DNA of 64,000 bases from Lusitaniella coriacea LEGE 07157 (GCF_015207425.1 NZ_JADEWZ010000012.1:62001-126000), one strand, 5' to 3'; counted from the stretch's first letter, positions 8,029-18,542 are shown. A program made the numbers and translations. The notes: generated by a model from the sequence alone, not told the origin.

Positions 8029-9294
8029 TCATCTCCACACTTGCTCGACAACCGCAGCCAAACGCTCCATTCCCAGCGCAATTTCATCGGGAGTCGCCGT
8101 AAGACTAATCCGCAAACACTGTTCCTTGTGCGCCCATTCTTCCTGCAAACCGGGGAAGAACGATGAACCCGGAACTGCAATCACTCCCGCTTTTTTCAAG
8201 GCTTGATACAACTCCCAATCCGATTGGGGTAAATCGGGAAACCACAACCAGGCAAAAATCGCCCCTTCTCCCTGATGCAAAAACCAGGGAATATTTTTTG
8301 GCATTACAGCATCGAGGGTTGTTTCGAGGACGGTGAATTTATGTTGGTAGTGAGGGCGAACCACAGTTTCGGCAATATCAGCCAGTTTACCCGAAGCAAT
8401 TGCCCTAGCCGCGATCGCCTGTCCGTAACGAGGGGAATGAATGCAAGCATTGGTTTGAAAGGATTCCAGCACTTCAATTAATTCTGGGTTGCCAATGGCA
8501 ATTCCAATCCGTTCCCCCGGCAAACCTACCTTAGATAAACTCAAACAGTGAAGAATATTCTCCCCAAAAATGGGAGTCATCGGCGTGAAATTCAAAGACG
8601 GGTAAGGCGGTGCATAGGCAGAATCCACTAAAACGGGAACATTGAAGGGTTCTGCAAGAGTCGCAATTTTCCGCACCTCTTCATCGCTAAGAACATTTCC
8701 CGTCGGATTGCAGGGACGCGAAAAGATGACGCAACCCGTTTCTGGAGTCATTTGAAGTTGGTCAAAATCCGGACTGTATTTAAAACGATGAGTGGGTTCA
8801 TCAATTTCTATGAGCGGTTTGCACGCAACAACCGCTTCCGGAGTTAAACTAACGCCCCCATAACCCGTATATTCGGGACTTAGAGGGAGAAGAATTTGCT
8901 TCAATTTTCCATCTTCGCGATACCCTCCGAAGGCATTCGCTGCATAAAAATAAAGGGCTTGGGAACCGGGGGTAATTAAAATATTACGATCGCGTAAATG
9001 AACCCCATACCGTTGATTAAAATCCCGCGCGATCGCCTCAATCAAAGGCGCATAACCTTGAGAAGAACCGTAACGACAAACAACTTCGCCATACTCCGAG
9101 CTAGCTAGCAATTCCGCCGTACAATCGCGCCATAATGCCACAACTTCCGGTAAAATTGTCGGATTTCCCGCACTCAAATTAATGAACTCCTGCCCTCCAC
9201 CCCCGTGCAAGGTTTCAATAATATCTTTCATAATTGCCCGCACGCCCGTGCGTTTGGACATTTGTTTGCCTATCTGAGAAAGGTCGGGATTCAT
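8029..9294 (-). CDS. avtA: Valine-pyruvate-type aminotransferase (PLP-dependent)
   Basis: A PLP-dependent fold-type I aminotransferase of the valine-pyruvate transaminase type, interconverting branched-chain or alanine amino acids and keto acids. Motifs include LSAGNPTILPE, the cofactor-binding RPCNPTGNVLS, DSAYAPPYP and the PLP lysine in SLSKVGLPGERIG. I start at the ATG at 9294 (MNPDLSQIGKQMSKRTGVRA, 421 residues), which matches the family start. A longer frame running to 9381 would overlap ribH by 74 bp and add an atypical tail. It lies 13 bp downstream of ribH, so the two are probably cotranscribed. Confidence 0.85.
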   Translation of the reverse strand: MNPDLSQIGKQMSKRTGVRAIMKDIIETLHGGGGQEFINLSAGNPTILPEVVALWRDCTAELLASSEYGEVVCRYGSSQGYAPLIEAIARDFNQRYGVHLRDRNILITPGSQALYFYAANAFGGYREDGKLKQILLPLSPEYTGYGGVSLTPEAVVACKPLIEIDEPTHRFKYSPDFDQLQMTPETGCVIFSRPCNPTGNVLSDEEVRKIATLAEPFNVPVLVDSAYAPPYPSLNFTPMTPIFGENILHCLSLSKVGLPGERIGIAIGNPELIEVLESFQTNACIHSPRYGQAIAARAIASGKLADIAETVVRPHYQHKFTVLETTLDAVMPKNIPWFLHQGEGAIFAWLWFPDLPQSDWELYQALKKAGVIAVPGSSFFPGLQEEWAHKEQCLRISLTATPDEIALGMERLAAVVEQVWR

Positions 9295-9307
9295 ATCAGT
9301 CAACAGC

Positions 9308-9865
9308 TTACGAACTGGTTTCGACAGATTGAGCGGGTAACAATCCTTCTTCTTTAACTGGAAACACCGATTTCGTGGCAACTTCGCCGCGCAATTGATT
9401 CATTAAACTCGACATTTCCAGCGCACTCAAGGCATAATCCCAACCCAGATTACTTTTAATTCCCGCCCGTTCGAGAGCTTGTTGCATAGTATCGGTGGTT
9501 AAGACCCCGAAAACCACGGGAATCCCCGTCTGGAAACTCGCCGCAGCAACCCCTTTAGCCGCTTCAGAGGCAACATAGTCAAAATGAGGCGTTTGACCGC
9601 GAATCACCGCACCCAAGCAAATAATAGCGTTATAGCGCCCGGAGAGAGCGAGTTGTCGGGCAACCATCGCAACTTCAAAACTGCCCGGAACCCATACGTA
9701 ATCGACATTAGTACCGTGGGGATTGGTGTCAACGCCGTGGCGTTTGAGACAATCTTGACACCCCGCTAAAAGTTTGGTGGTGATTAAGTCATTAAAGCGA
9801 CCGATGACGATCGCGAACTTTAAGGAAGATGTATCCTGGGTGAAGGTTCCCTCAAAAACAGCCAT
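9308..9865 (-). CDS. ribH: 6,7-dimethyl-8-ribityllumazine synthase
   Basis: RibH catalyses the penultimate step of riboflavin synthesis, condensing 5-amino-6-ribitylamino-uracil with 3,4-dihydroxy-2-butanone 4-phosphate. Family motifs are [53 protein letters not shown] with the catalytic His, and [12 protein letters not shown] prefer the ATG at 9865 ([10 protein letters not shown]); an in-frame TTG two codons earlier is possible. The C-terminal tail after MNQL is longer and less conserved than in short homologues. No FMN riboswitch is recognisable in the upstream 100 bp. Confidence 0.93.
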   Translation of the reverse strand: MAVFEGTFTQDTSSLKFAIVIGRFNDLITTKLLAGCQDCLKRHGVDTNPHGTNVDYVWVPGSFEVAMVARQLALSGRYNAIICLGAVIRGQTPHFDYVASEAAKGVAAASFQTGIPVVFGVLTTDTMQQALERAGIKSNLGWDYALSALEMSSLMNQLRGEVATKSVFPVKEEGLLPAQSVETSS

Positions 9866-9971
9866 TATCAATTATGAGTTATGAATTTATAAAGCGATGA
9901 AGAATGGGTCACTGAACTAAGCAGTTTTATTCCCACAATCCATCGCTTACCGCTTGTCGATCGCGTTTATC

Positions 9972-10160
9972 CTAGATCACAAAGAAGTTGAGGATACCCA
10001 CAAGAATCACCAGAATCGCCCAAGTACCAGACCCCAAGTAAATGAGTCCTTTGGCCTGATCCCAGTTCTGAGGAGAAGCGTAAGCAACGGGAACTCCAAT
10101 TACCATAGCGAAGGATAGAAAAACTAAAGCCGCGAGTGCAAGTTGAAAAAGGATAGACAT
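9972..10160 (-). CDS. psbZ: Photosystem II protein PsbZ (Ycf9)
   Basis: The 62-residue protein is PsbZ: two transmembrane helices (about 4-26 and 40-60) joined by the short segment [18 protein letters not shown]. PsbZ sits at the edge of the PSII core near CP43 and stabilises PSII and its supercomplexes. Length and sequence match the family throughout. GGGAGAA lies 8 bases before the ATG at 10160. Its transcript reads toward ribH, 106 bp away. Confidence 0.95.
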   Translation of the reverse strand: MSILFQLALAALVFLSFAMVIGVPVAYASPQNWDQAKGLIYLGSGTWAILVILVGILNFFVI

Positions 10161-10422
10161 TTTGTAAGTTCTCCCAAAAATAGAAAATGTTTAGTCTGAA
10201 TTGAATTGAGATATTTTTAAAATTCTTCTTATCTTCCCGAACAGAAGAAAGCTTCCGCATAAGGTGCGGTCTTAAGAAACTCAAAAATAGGTTTCTCAAG
10301 AATTTAAATCGTGTCCCTAAGACACTGGGGCGGTTTTAGGAGTTTTCGCCACCTCCATAGCACAATTAATTGTATCAGAGACAGCGACTCAATCCGATCG
10401 ACGTTTTTTTACTCCAAATTTC

Positions 10423-13140
10423 ATGCTCGATTTAATTTTATGCCACCAAACGGCAGATTTCGACGCGCTAGGGGCAGCAGTGGGTTTAACGCGACTGAAA
10501 GTGGGGAGCAAAATCGTGCTGGCGGGAGGCGCGCATCCGGGAGTGCGGAATTTTTTAGCATTGCATCGGTACGAGTTAGCGCTCATCGAACGGCGCAGCG
10601 TCAATCCCCAGGAGATTCGGTCTTTAACCATTGTAGATACCCAAAAGCGCGATCGCGTGGGCAAAACTTCTGAGTGGTTGGATTTACCGCAGTTGGAGGC
10701 AATCGAAGTCTACGATCATCACTTAGACGCAGAAACCGATATTCCCGCAACCCACACCTATATCGAACCCGTGGGGGCGACAACCACCTTAATTGTCGAA
10801 CAGTTGCAACAACACCAGATTCAACTCACCCTTTGGGAAGCAACGGTGATGGCGTTGGGGATTCACGTGGATACAGGGTCTTTAACCTTTGACCAAACCA
10901 CGCCGCGCGATGTTCGGGCATTAGCCTGGTTAATGGAGGCGGGGGCGAGTTTGCCCAGTATTCGCGAGTACAGCGACCAAAGTTTATCGCCCCAACTGCA
11001 AGTATTGCTAACAACTGCACTGGAAAAGTTAGAAACCTCCAGGATTGAAGGATATGTTGTGGGGTGGGTTGTGCTGGAAACCGAGAAGTTCGTACCGGGA
11101 TTGTCGGGATTAACGATGCGCGTGCTGGATTTAACGGAAGTGAATGCGTTATTCCTGGTTCATCAATATTACCGTCGGGAAGGGGGCGAAAAGCACTTCG
11201 CTATTATTGGACGATCGCGCATTCCCCAAACAAACCTCAATACTATTTTTACACCCTTGGGGGGTGGGGGACATTCCCAAGCCGCTTCGGCGACAATTCA
11301 AGGAATTACAGCAGAGCAAATTTTAGAGGAGTTAGTCGCGCAACTCGAAGCGCAAATTCCCCTCTCCCTCACCGCGAGGGATTTGATGTCCTCTCCCGTG
11401 CGCACGATTCGCCCCAACACGACAATTGGAGAGGCGCAACGCATCCTTTTGCGTTACGGACATTCCGGACTTTCCGTTGTTAACAAAGCAGACGAACTGG
11501 TAGGAATTATTTCTCGCCGAGACTTAGATATTGCGCTGCATCACGGGTTTGCTCGCGCCCCGGTGAAAGGCTATATGAGTCAAAACCTCAAAACCATTAC
11601 CCCCGAAACCCCCCTACCGGAGATTGAATCGTTGATGGTGACCTACGATGTGGGACGCTTGCCAGTTTTGGAAGAGGGGCAATTAGTGGGAATTGTGACG
11701 CGCACTGATGTGTTGCGCCAGCGACATCCAGAGGGAGCAACGCCGTCCCAAAATGGGAAATTGGAACCCTCCGAATCGATCTCCATTCAAACCCTCAAAA
11801 CCGCGATTCCGCAAGCCATCTGGCAGTTTCTAGAACGTTCCGCGATCGCGTCCCAAGCGCGCGGTTGGCATCTATACGTGGTGGGGGGCGCAGTTCGGGA
11901 TTTACTCTTGGCACAGGGGGGGAGAGCTGCCAATGGGCGGTCATTTCTCCAGGATATCGATCTCGTGGTCGATGGATTTCACAATGCCGCCGATGCGGGG
12001 GCGGGAGTCGAGTTGGCGAAAGCCCTGCAACAGGAATATCCCCAAGCGCGGTTAGAGGTTCACGGAGCGTTCCAAACCGCCGCACTGCTGTGGCATAAAG
12101 ACCCCATTTTGCATTCCCTCGCAGTGGATATCGCCACGGCGCGCACGGAATTTTACCCCTACCCGGCGGCAAATCCGGAAGTGGAAGCCAGTTCGATTCG
12201 CCAAGACCTCTATCGACGAGACTTCACCATTAACGCTCTCGCCTTGCGCTTAACTGCGCCCCACAAAGGGGAATTGCTCGACTTTTTTGGGGGCATACTG
12301 GATTTGAAATCGCGTCAGGTTCGCGTCCTCCACGCCAACAGTTTTATTGAAGATCCCACGCGCATTTATCGAGCAGTGCGCTTTGCGGTGCGCCTCGGCT
12401 TTACCCTCGAACCCCAGACAGAACAGTACATTCGCTATGCCATTGAAAGCGGCGTGTACGATCGATTGAGACTCACCCACGATAAAGCCCCCGCCCTCAC
12501 CACGCGCCTGAAAAGCGAGCTGAAATATATTCTCGAAACCCATTATTGGAAACCCGCCCTGCAACTCCTTTCTTCGTTAGGGGCGTTGCGCTGTCTCCAT
12601 CCCCAATTAAAATTAACGCCCCAATTGTGGTGGCAAGTACGCTTTCTCGACCGATGTTTGCAACGTTTCGATCCCAATCGACGGATGATTCATTGGGAGA
12701 TGCGTTTGGAGGCTTTGATTGCGTCTCTTCCCTCCGAAGAACGCGCCCCCGTTGCCACCCATTTACAATTGAGCGGGGAAACCATCGAACGACTCAAACA
12801 GTTGGAAAAAAATCGGCAGAGGATCGCTCAATCCCTCTCAACTGACCTGCGTCCTAGCAAAATTGTGATGGCATTGCGTGCCTATAAATTACCCACTTTA
12901 GTATTGCTTGCGCTGAAGGGATCGCGAACCGTGCGGCAGCAAATTTGGCAATATTTAACCTGTTGGTCGCAAATTTCCGCACCATTGGATGGAAACGATC
13001 TCAAATCTCTTGGCTACAACCCCGGACCCCAATTTAAAGAAATGCTCGACGCGCTTTTATGGGCAAAACTCGACGGCGCGATCGCGGATCGTTCTGATGC
13101 GGAAGTATTTTTGCAAAAACACTACCCTGTATCGCAGTGA
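10423..13140 (+). CDS. DHH/CBS-domain tRNA nucleotidyltransferase (CCA/A-adding type)
   Basis: A 905-residue multidomain enzyme. Residues 1-190 form a DHH phosphoesterase domain ([19 protein letters not shown] and YDHHLD), followed by DHHA1 with the [13 protein letters not shown] motif near 290. Two CBS domains lie at about 315-430 ([27 protein letters not shown]). From about 475 comes a class II nucleotidyltransferase head with [11 protein letters not shown], the metal-binding DID of [11 protein letters not shown] and [11 protein letters not shown], then RNA-binding helices. This architecture is known in cyanobacteria, where such enzymes add A or CCA to tRNA 3' ends. The CBS pair could sense adenine nucleotides. 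It starts at ATG 10423, divergent from psbZ. Confidence 0.92.
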   Translation: MLDLILCHQTADFDALGAAVGLTRLKVGSKIVLAGGAHPGVRNFLALHRYELALIERRSVNPQEIRSLTIVDTQKRDRVGKTSEWLDLPQLEAIEVYDHHLDAETDIPATHTYIEPVGATTTLIVEQLQQHQIQLTLWEATVMALGIHVDTGSLTFDQTTPRDVRALAWLMEAGASLPSIREYSDQSLSPQLQVLLTTALEKLETSRIEGYVVGWVVLETEKFVPGLSGLTMRVLDLTEVNALFLVHQYYRREGGEKHFAIIGRSRIPQTNLNTIFTPLGGGGHSQAASATIQGITAEQILEELVAQLEAQIPLSLTARDLMSSPVRTIRPNTTIGEAQRILLRYGHSGLSVVNKADELVGIISRRDLDIALHHGFARAPVKGYMSQNLKTITPETPLPEIESLMVTYDVGRLPVLEEGQLVGIVTRTDVLRQRHPEGATPSQNGKLEPSESISIQTLKTAIPQAIWQFLERSAIASQARGWHLYVVGGAVRDLLLAQGGRAANGRSFLQDIDLVVDGFHNAADAGAGVELAKALQQEYPQARLEVHGAFQTAALLWHKDPILHSLAVDIATARTEFYPYPAANPEVEASSIRQDLYRRDFTINALALRLTAPHKGELLDFFGGILDLKSRQVRVLHANSFIEDPTRIYRAVRFAVRLGFTLEPQTEQYIRYAIESGVYDRLRLTHDKAPALTTRLKSELKYILETHYWKPALQLLSSLGALRCLHPQLKLTPQLWWQVRFLDRCLQRFDPNRRMIHWEMRLEALIASLPSEERAPVATHLQLSGETIERLKQLEKNRQRIAQSLSTDLRPSKIVMALRAYKLPTLVLLALKGSRTVRQQIWQYLTCWSQISAPLDGNDLKSLGYNPGPQFKEMLDALLWAKLDGAIADRSDAEVFLQKHYPVSQ

Positions 13141-13269
13141 TATCTCTCGACGCTGATGGATAAATCTTTTTTAGCCGAAGCACCGCAAGCTTTGTATTCC
13201 AGGGATTGCAGCATTTCCGCACTCAACTAAAATCCCAGCGCTACACAGTTAAGAGTACACGATCCCACA

Positions 13270-13600
13270 AGCTATAACCTATAGCTGGTGGGCGTTGCCC
13301 GCCCTACGCGATGTCCTAGGACAAGGGAATAGGGAACAGCGCCTGACGGCAAGGCAGAGGGCAGAGGGCAGAGGTGCGACCCCGCGCCGCCGACAAGGCG
13401 CAAGGGAACGCGCGAGTAGCAAACGTCCGGCACAAGCATTTGAGGAGACCTCAAATGACGCGGACTTGGGAACGCGCACCAAGACAGGTGGCAGAAGGTT
13501 TCTCAATCTCCCCCAGCTCACCCCGTCTCCCCGTCCCCGTTTCTCCCGGTCACTGAGCGTGTCGAAGTGCCGTGTCATCAAAAGCGTCACCCTAAGTCAC
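13270..13600. repeat. Composite repeat block with nested hairpins
   Basis: The gap between the nucleotidyltransferase and the DUF427 gene contains no gene I can support. It holds a GGTGGGCG-TT-GCCCGCC hairpin (about 13290), heptamer units GGGAATA and GGGAACA, and a nested hairpin. The inner stem CATTTGAGG / CCTCAAATG with loop AGA is at 13437-13457, and an outer GTCCG/CGGAC pair flanks it. The module GGTCACTGAGCGTGTCGAAG follows near 13551. The same modules recur at 20-21.5, 22.4, 30.2, 31.4 and 33.6 kb in different orders. Confidence 0.8.
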
Positions 13601-13624
13601 AATTTAAACGCACAATACCTTACC

Positions 13625-14122
13625 TCACCATCCCCAAGTTCCCGCACTCCCCTTGAAGGGGCCGACAATATCGCGAGTGATCCAGCCGCCGTAGAAATCG
13701 CCTTCTTGACTTTGTACCCGTTCGCCATCGACGTAGCAAGCATCCATGCGACTGGGATAGAAAGCGATGTAATTTTGAAGGGCGGCAAAGTTGGGCGTAG
13801 GGTTGGGATAGCACCAAGCAGAATTGGGGGCTTCTCGCTCTACAACTTTCAAACTGTAGTATTGGGCAACTCCTTTCCACTCGCAAAAGGTTTGCTGGCG
13901 AGTGAGGGTGAGATATTCCATTTTGATGTCCTGGGGTGGAATATAGTAGACGGGAGGATGGCTGGTTTCTAAGACTCGGTACGTTTGCGTGCTATCCGCG
14001 AGGGTAATTTCATTGAAGACGACTTGTATTCGTTTGGTTGAGGGTTCGGTTTGGGCGGGACGGGGATAGTCCCACACCGATTCTTGACCGGGTTCGGGTT
14101 CGATCCGTTGGGGTTTGAACAT
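13625..14122 (-). CDS. DUF427 family protein
   Basis: The 165-residue protein carries the DUF427 fold: IQVVFNEITLADSTQTYRVLETSHPPVYYIP, then EWKGVAQYYSLKV and WCYPNPTPNFAALQNYIAFYP. Members are small beta-rich proteins, widespread in cyanobacteria, with no firmly assigned reaction. There is no signal peptide. It is last in a same-strand series after the two DUF928 genes, 34 bp behind the nearest, so it may be cotranscribed with them or simply adjacent. Confidence 0.82.
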   Translation of the reverse strand: MFKPQRIEPEPGQESVWDYPRPAQTEPSTKRIQVVFNEITLADSTQTYRVLETSHPPVYYIPPQDIKMEYLTLTRQQTFCEWKGVAQYYSLKVVEREAPNSAWCYPNPTPNFAALQNYIAFYPSRMDACYVDGERVQSQEGDFYGGWITRDIVGPFKGSAGTWGW

Positions 14123-14156
14123 GGGGTTGAGGAATTTTGCGAGCGGTTAGTTAGGG

Positions 14157-14984
14157 TTATTCCGGGCGACAGCAGTCCAAAATAGGTTTGTCGATCGCGC
14201 TATTGAGTCGAACGGCTTCGCTACTGAGTAAGTCTCTCCAGTCTTGAGGATCGCCAGAACCATTATGTTGCAAGGTTGCGAGTTGGGTGAGGGCATCGTA
14301 CCAAAAGCCATTACGGGCATAAATAACGGCTTGTTCGCGACCTGAATTTGCTGCGGCAATTTCCCCTGCAACTTCTAGGGAGGGGTCTTTGCGTTGGATA
14401 AAACCGCTTGCCCATCGATTTTGTTGTAGTTCTTCTCGATAAACAAATACAGACCATTGATATTCTCCATCGACCTCAAGGGGATCGACCGTTGAGGGGA
14501 GTGTAATTCCCATAATACCTGGGTTTATCTCGCTGGCTTCAAGGAAGGTGTAGTGAATTTCGTTCCCGTCCTTATCGGCGAGGACAAATTCAATTTCCGT
14601 CACATCATCCGTACTGCCGTCAATGCGAAACCAGAAGGTGGGATGAGCTTCTGCGGTCAATCCTCGATTGCTGCGGGGGATCAGGAGTTGGATGGATTCT
14701 TTTCGATTTCCGAGAGTGCCTCGCGAAGCCGCACCGCCTCCGGATGTTTGAGGTCTTCCCCCGCTAGAAAGATCGGGGGTATTGCGAGGGGGTTCGATGA
14801 AAATGACGGCTTGAGCGGCCGCGCCGCTACGATCGTCCGGTCTTCCGCCGCCCGAAAGGTCGGGATGAGCTTCATTCCTAATGGGGTTAGAGGGGATTTG
14901 GGCAAAAAGAGGGGGAAGAAAACCCACAGAAATAGCGATCGCGATCGCTATTTCAAGCAGGCGTAGATAACGAACAAACAACAT
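14157..14984 (-). CDS. DUF928 family secreted protein, second copy
   Basis: A DUF928 protein of about 275 residues with an N-terminal hydrophobic export segment (LRLLEIAIAIAISVGFLPPLFAQ). Between the signal and the core it has two copies of a Gly-rich motif, PDLSGGGRPDDRSGAA and PDLSSGGRPQTSGGGAA. The core (from about residue 85) contains LTAEAHPTFWFRIDG, EIEFVLADKDGNE and YQWSVFVYREE; a helical tail follows, with YDALTQLATLQ. It is a close paralogue of the upstream gene, 78 bp away. I use the ATG at 14984; an in-frame ATG at 15011 is also possible. Function is unknown; a periplasmic or cell-surface role is inferred from the signal. Confidence 0.8.
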   Translation of the reverse strand: MLFVRYLRLLEIAIAIAISVGFLPPLFAQIPSNPIRNEAHPDLSGGGRPDDRSGAAAQAVIFIEPPRNTPDLSSGGRPQTSGGGAASRGTLGNRKESIQLLIPRSNRGLTAEAHPTFWFRIDGSTDDVTEIEFVLADKDGNEIHYTFLEASEINPGIMGITLPSTVDPLEVDGEYQWSVFVYREELQQNRWASGFIQRKDPSLEVAGEIAAANSGREQAVIYARNGFWYDALTQLATLQHNGSGDPQDWRDLLSSEAVRLNSAIDKPILDCCRPE

Positions 14985-15062
14985 GAGTTTATGAAATTCC
15001 GATCTGTCCATCTGTTATAGCAATTCTCCAAATTGCCGCGATCGCGTCTTTCAACGAGAATT

Positions 15063-15860
15063 TTATTCTTCAGTTGGGGCCAAATCGACGATCGCTTGAG
15101 AAGATAATTCTTCTAGTTCGACGGCCTCAAGAACTTTTTGCCAATTTTCTTCCGCCTGTCCTTGGCGGCGCAGGGTGACGAGTTGGTCGAGCATTTCGTA
15201 CCACAACCCATGTTTGCCGAAGAGAACGGCTTTTTGTTGTTCATTGGCGGTGGCAAGTTCTCGCGCGATCGCGGGATCGAGTTCGATTCGCTCAATGGCA
15301 CCCTTGGCAAAAATTCGCTGGGGTTCGTCTTGTTGCGGATCTTCGCAATAGACGGTGACAAACCAATTGTAAGTCCGGTTGGTTTCCAATTCCGGAGCGG
15401 TTTGGGGTAAGGTGACGCTGACGAGTCCGGGAAGTTCCTCTGTTTGGGGAATTTGGGTGCGATAAACGTCTTCGTCGTTATCGTCTACAAGTACAAATTC
15501 AATGGTGTGATAATCGCCTGCGGAATAGGGGACGGCGAACCAGAAGGTGGGGAATTTTTCTGCGGTTAAACCCTTGATGGTTTTGGGAACCAAGGTCACG
15601 AGGCGTTCGGGATTGACATTGCTCGAACAGATACCTCGACCCGCCGCACCCCTTCGATCTCCGGGTCTTCCCCCCTGGCTCAAATCCGGAGGCGTGTTGT
15701 AAATGACAGAAAAGGATGCGCCAGAATCGCGATCGCCGGGACTTCCTTTGCCGCTTAGATCGGGACTGGCTTGAACCGGGCAAAACAGGCTACCCGCGAT
15801 CGCCCACGCAACCGCGATCGCGGCAATTTTTCTTTGAGGTAAGGAATGAATCTTATACAT
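15063..15860 (-). CDS. DUF928 family secreted protein, first copy
   Basis: A 265-residue DUF928 protein with a signal peptide (MYKIHSLPQRKIAAIAVAWA..., cleavage near VQASPD). It carries two copies of the Gly-rich motif, PDLSGKGSPGDRDSGA and PDLSQGGRPGDRRGAA, then the core block LVPKTIKGLTAEKFPTFWF, EFVLVDDNDED and YNWFVTVYCEDP, and a C-terminal helical region with GLWYEMLDQLVTLR. The ATG at 15860 is preceded by AGAAG; a longer frame to 15911 would put 17 polar residues before the signal. In cyanobacteria DUF928 genes often neighbour CHAT and DUF1822 genes, as here. Confidence 0.82.
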   Translation of the reverse strand: MYKIHSLPQRKIAAIAVAWAIAGSLFCPVQASPDLSGKGSPGDRDSGASFSVIYNTPPDLSQGGRPGDRRGAAGRGICSSNVNPERLVTLVPKTIKGLTAEKFPTFWFAVPYSAGDYHTIEFVLVDDNDEDVYRTQIPQTEELPGLVSVTLPQTAPELETNRTYNWFVTVYCEDPQQDEPQRIFAKGAIERIELDPAIARELATANEQQKAVLFGKHGLWYEMLDQLVTLRRQGQAEENWQKVLEAVELEELSSQAIVDLAPTEE

Positions 15861-16156
15861 GATCGAACTTCTAAATAAGAGTCTGGCTTGGCTATTTTTA
15901 TGACTTGGCAATGCCCGTTGAAAATTTATCTGAAGTTAAAAATAATCAAAACTTGCATCTCAGATGGCAAGCAATTGTCGAGGGACATCCGCAGAAATAC
16001 CCAAAATTCTGCAAGAGATTCTCTCTATAATCCTCTTACAGGGCTAATGCACCAAAAACAGAACGTTTCGCATTTTTTATCTGGAAAATTGCGTTGAATA
16101 TTTTTTCCCTGATTCCCAATCCCTTAAATTTTTGGTTTAAACCCCATCAATCCCAC

Positions 16157-18520
16157 TCAACTAAGACGTTGATAAATAGATACAGTTCCAATGGTGGCAA
16201 TTACGGCAAAAGCAGGGGGAATTAAAGGAATCCATCCACCCCGAACGAGAAGGACGTAACAGGAGCCACAGAGGGCAATTAGGACGAGTCCTCCGGTGAA
16301 TCCCGCGATCGCGGCAGATTTGAATCGCCAAACAACCAAGCCCCCAAAAATAGACCAACCACAGATCCAAAGGGCTTCATAACCCTTCGACCACCACCAC
16401 AACAAAGGTCGTTCGTCGAGAACCGCACCGAGAATTTGACCGATCGCGTGGGCTTGAACGATAACCCCTGGAGTGTACTCGAGATAGCCGCGATCGTAGG
16501 GCGTATGGTGCAAATCCCGAAACGTTTTATCCGTCGTGCCAATCAAAACAATGCGATCCCTCACCAATTCGGGGGTGAGTTTATTGCCCTCAAGCGCCTC
16601 CGCTAAGGTCAATTGCGGGGCAATTCGATCGGTCGAGCGATAATTAAGCGGGATTTGAAACCCCCCCGCATCCAGATGATGATAGCCCCCGCTATTTTTA
16701 TCGAGAGTGAGCAGGAGCGTATCTTGAATCCTTAAATCTCGGCGACCCTCAAGTTCGAGTTCCATCCCCTCATCCGCCAGATAGCGCAGTGCCACTTGCA
16801 GGCTGAGGGACACTTGAGTTTGGCACAAAGATTTCCTCGGCGGCCCCAGGGCGAGGAGATGGCGGCGGAGAATGCCGTCGGGGTCGGTCACAACATCGCT
16901 AAACCCCACTCGTTCGAGAATTTTGTCTTTGGGAATGGGATTGGGCGGAGGAATGCCGGGATTGTCTGCATCGTCAGCCACTTTACACACGTTGATGAAA
17001 CGATCGTCATTGCGAAAGCGCTCGATTAAGCGATTGTATTTCGGTTCGACTGGAGCGGCGCGATAAATATCCAAACCCACGACGCGGGGTTCGTATTGGT
17101 CGAGTTGGTCGAGGAGTTGTTCTAAGGCGTTGTTGGAGAGAGAAGAACTTTTTCGTTCTTGGGCGGGTTGAGCTTGTACGTCGGTTCCGGTAACGGTAAT
17201 CAGGAGGAGGCGGGGATCGGGTCCCTCGTCAGGACGCAGGCGCATCAGGCGATCGAAGGCTTTAAGTTCTATGGGTTCGAGCAATCCCAAAGAGCGCAAA
17301 CCCACAATCGACCCGGCAATAATCAGGCTAATGGCGAGGATCGATCCCAAAGAGAGTTGAATTTTGGATTTTTTCCGGGGTTGGAGTGGAGTTGGAGGTG
17401 CGAGGGTTGGGCGATTGCAGAGTTCCCACCAAGTGGGGGGCGTTGCGGTGGGATTTTGGCAAATGAGGGGCAACCAACAGGCACAGGGAAATTCTTTTTC
17501 TAAGCCTTGCAGTTTTTCCCGCGCTTCTCGCACTGCGAGGTAAAAGGAGTTGCCCCCAGAGAAGGTGGTGAGGAAGTTTTTGAGAAATTCTTGGGCGACC
17601 AAATCGGGAACGGGTTCGCGCATGACAATCAGTTGCGGGAGGTCTAAGTCGCCGAGTTCGCGCGCGAGTCCCAAGCCATCGCAGGAGTTGAAAATTGCTA
17701 ATTGGAGTCCCCGATCGATCGCGGCGGTTAAGGCGTGTCTGAGTTGGGGAATGGTCAGGCTATCGCTGCCGTTGATTTCCAACTGACCCGTTGCCCCATC
17801 CGCCCGCGAGGAACTGTGTCCGGCAAAAAACAAAATATCCCAACCGCGCTCGTCCCAAAGGAATTTGTGTAGTTCTTTGGTTGTGGGTTCGACCAAAAAA
17901 ACGGTTTCGGCGTAGGGTAACTTTTCTAATAGCGCGCGATCGCTTCGGAGGTCGATACCGAGAGCATTGCCCAGAATTGCCAAAATTCGTACCTTTTTTG
18001 TGGATTTGGGGCGAAGGGGGACAGATTCGTATTCTTGGGTACTCAGGGCAATTTCTGCTTTGGGGAAATCTTCAAAGAAGTTCCAGAGGTGCCAGGGAAG
18101 TTGCCGCAGTTGCTCGTCTTCGACTTCAAGGATGATGCGAATCTCGTCAGACCAACTCAGCTTGGCGCGTAATTGCCGTTCGATGCGTCCGAAACCGGAG
18201 TCCAACCAGCGATTGAGCTGTTGCTTGAGCTGCTTGCACAAATCCTCAAACTCTACATCCGAAACCGCATCCGGCGTTCCGTCTTCTTCAAACTCAATCT
18301 CCATCTCCAGGCTGTATTGGCGCAAGCGCAACCGTTCGGAAAGGGCTTGATAGAGCGCTCGCCATTGTTGATAGAGTTCGGGCAGTTGTGGTGCTGGGGG
18401 CAAACGCCCGGTGAATTGGGTTGGGTGTCGGTTTTCGTTTTCCCACAATCGTGCTGTAACCGAGGGAAAACCGTCTTTCCAGCTTCCTTCTCCAAAGTTT
18501 AAGACGACTAATTGGCTCAT
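16157..18520 (-). CDS. CHAT caspase-like protease fused to CHASE2 sensor
   Basis: A 787-residue membrane protein. The N-terminal half is a CHAT (caspase-like) domain with both dyad residues in place: His235 in FFAGHSSS and Cys280 in AIFNSCDGLG. A transmembrane helix at about 391-411 is followed by a CHASE2 extracellular sensor domain (about 415-690; ELKAFDRLMRLRPDEGPDPR, VVGLDIYRAAPVEP, DRIVLIGTTDKTFRD) and three C-terminal membrane helices. The topology suggests a periplasmic CHASE2 that senses a signal and a cytoplasmic CHAT protease. The gene lies 22 bp behind DUF1822 and upstream of two DUF928 genes. No kinase or cyclase output is attached. Substrate unknown. Confidence 0.9.
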   Translation of the reverse strand: MSQLVVLNFGEGSWKDGFPSVTARLWENENRHPTQFTGRLPPAPQLPELYQQWRALYQALSERLRLRQYSLEMEIEFEEDGTPDAVSDVEFEDLCKQLKQQLNRWLDSGFGRIERQLRAKLSWSDEIRIILEVEDEQLRQLPWHLWNFFEDFPKAEIALSTQEYESVPLRPKSTKKVRILAILGNALGIDLRSDRALLEKLPYAETVFLVEPTTKELHKFLWDERGWDILFFAGHSSSRADGATGQLEINGSDSLTIPQLRHALTAAIDRGLQLAIFNSCDGLGLARELGDLDLPQLIVMREPVPDLVAQEFLKNFLTTFSGGNSFYLAVREAREKLQGLEKEFPCACWLPLICQNPTATPPTWWELCNRPTLAPPTPLQPRKKSKIQLSLGSILAISLIIAGSIVGLRSLGLLEPIELKAFDRLMRLRPDEGPDPRLLLITVTGTDVQAQPAQERKSSSLSNNALEQLLDQLDQYEPRVVGLDIYRAAPVEPKYNRLIERFRNDDRFINVCKVADDADNPGIPPPNPIPKDKILERVGFSDVVTDPDGILRRHLLALGPPRKSLCQTQVSLSLQVALRYLADEGMELELEGRRDLRIQDTLLLTLDKNSGGYHHLDAGGFQIPLNYRSTDRIAPQLTLAEALEGNKLTPELVRDRIVLIGTTDKTFRDLHHTPYDRGYLEYTPGVIVQAHAIGQILGAVLDERPLLWWWSKGYEALWICGWSIFGGLVVWRFKSAAIAGFTGGLVLIALCGSCYVLLVRGGWIPLIPPAFAVIATIGTVSIYQRLS

Positions 18521-18542
18521 TTATAGGGTCGCTTGGGGTGGC

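Noticed and set aside
9295-9381. Longer start for the aminotransferase gene
   Set aside because: It would overlap ribH by 74 bp, and residues before MNPDLSQIGKQ do not resemble the family; the 9294 ATG is preferred.
9866-9960. FMN riboswitch upstream of ribH
   Set aside because: The leader is under 100 bp and shows none of the conserved RFN blocks (such as AGGGGCGGGG).
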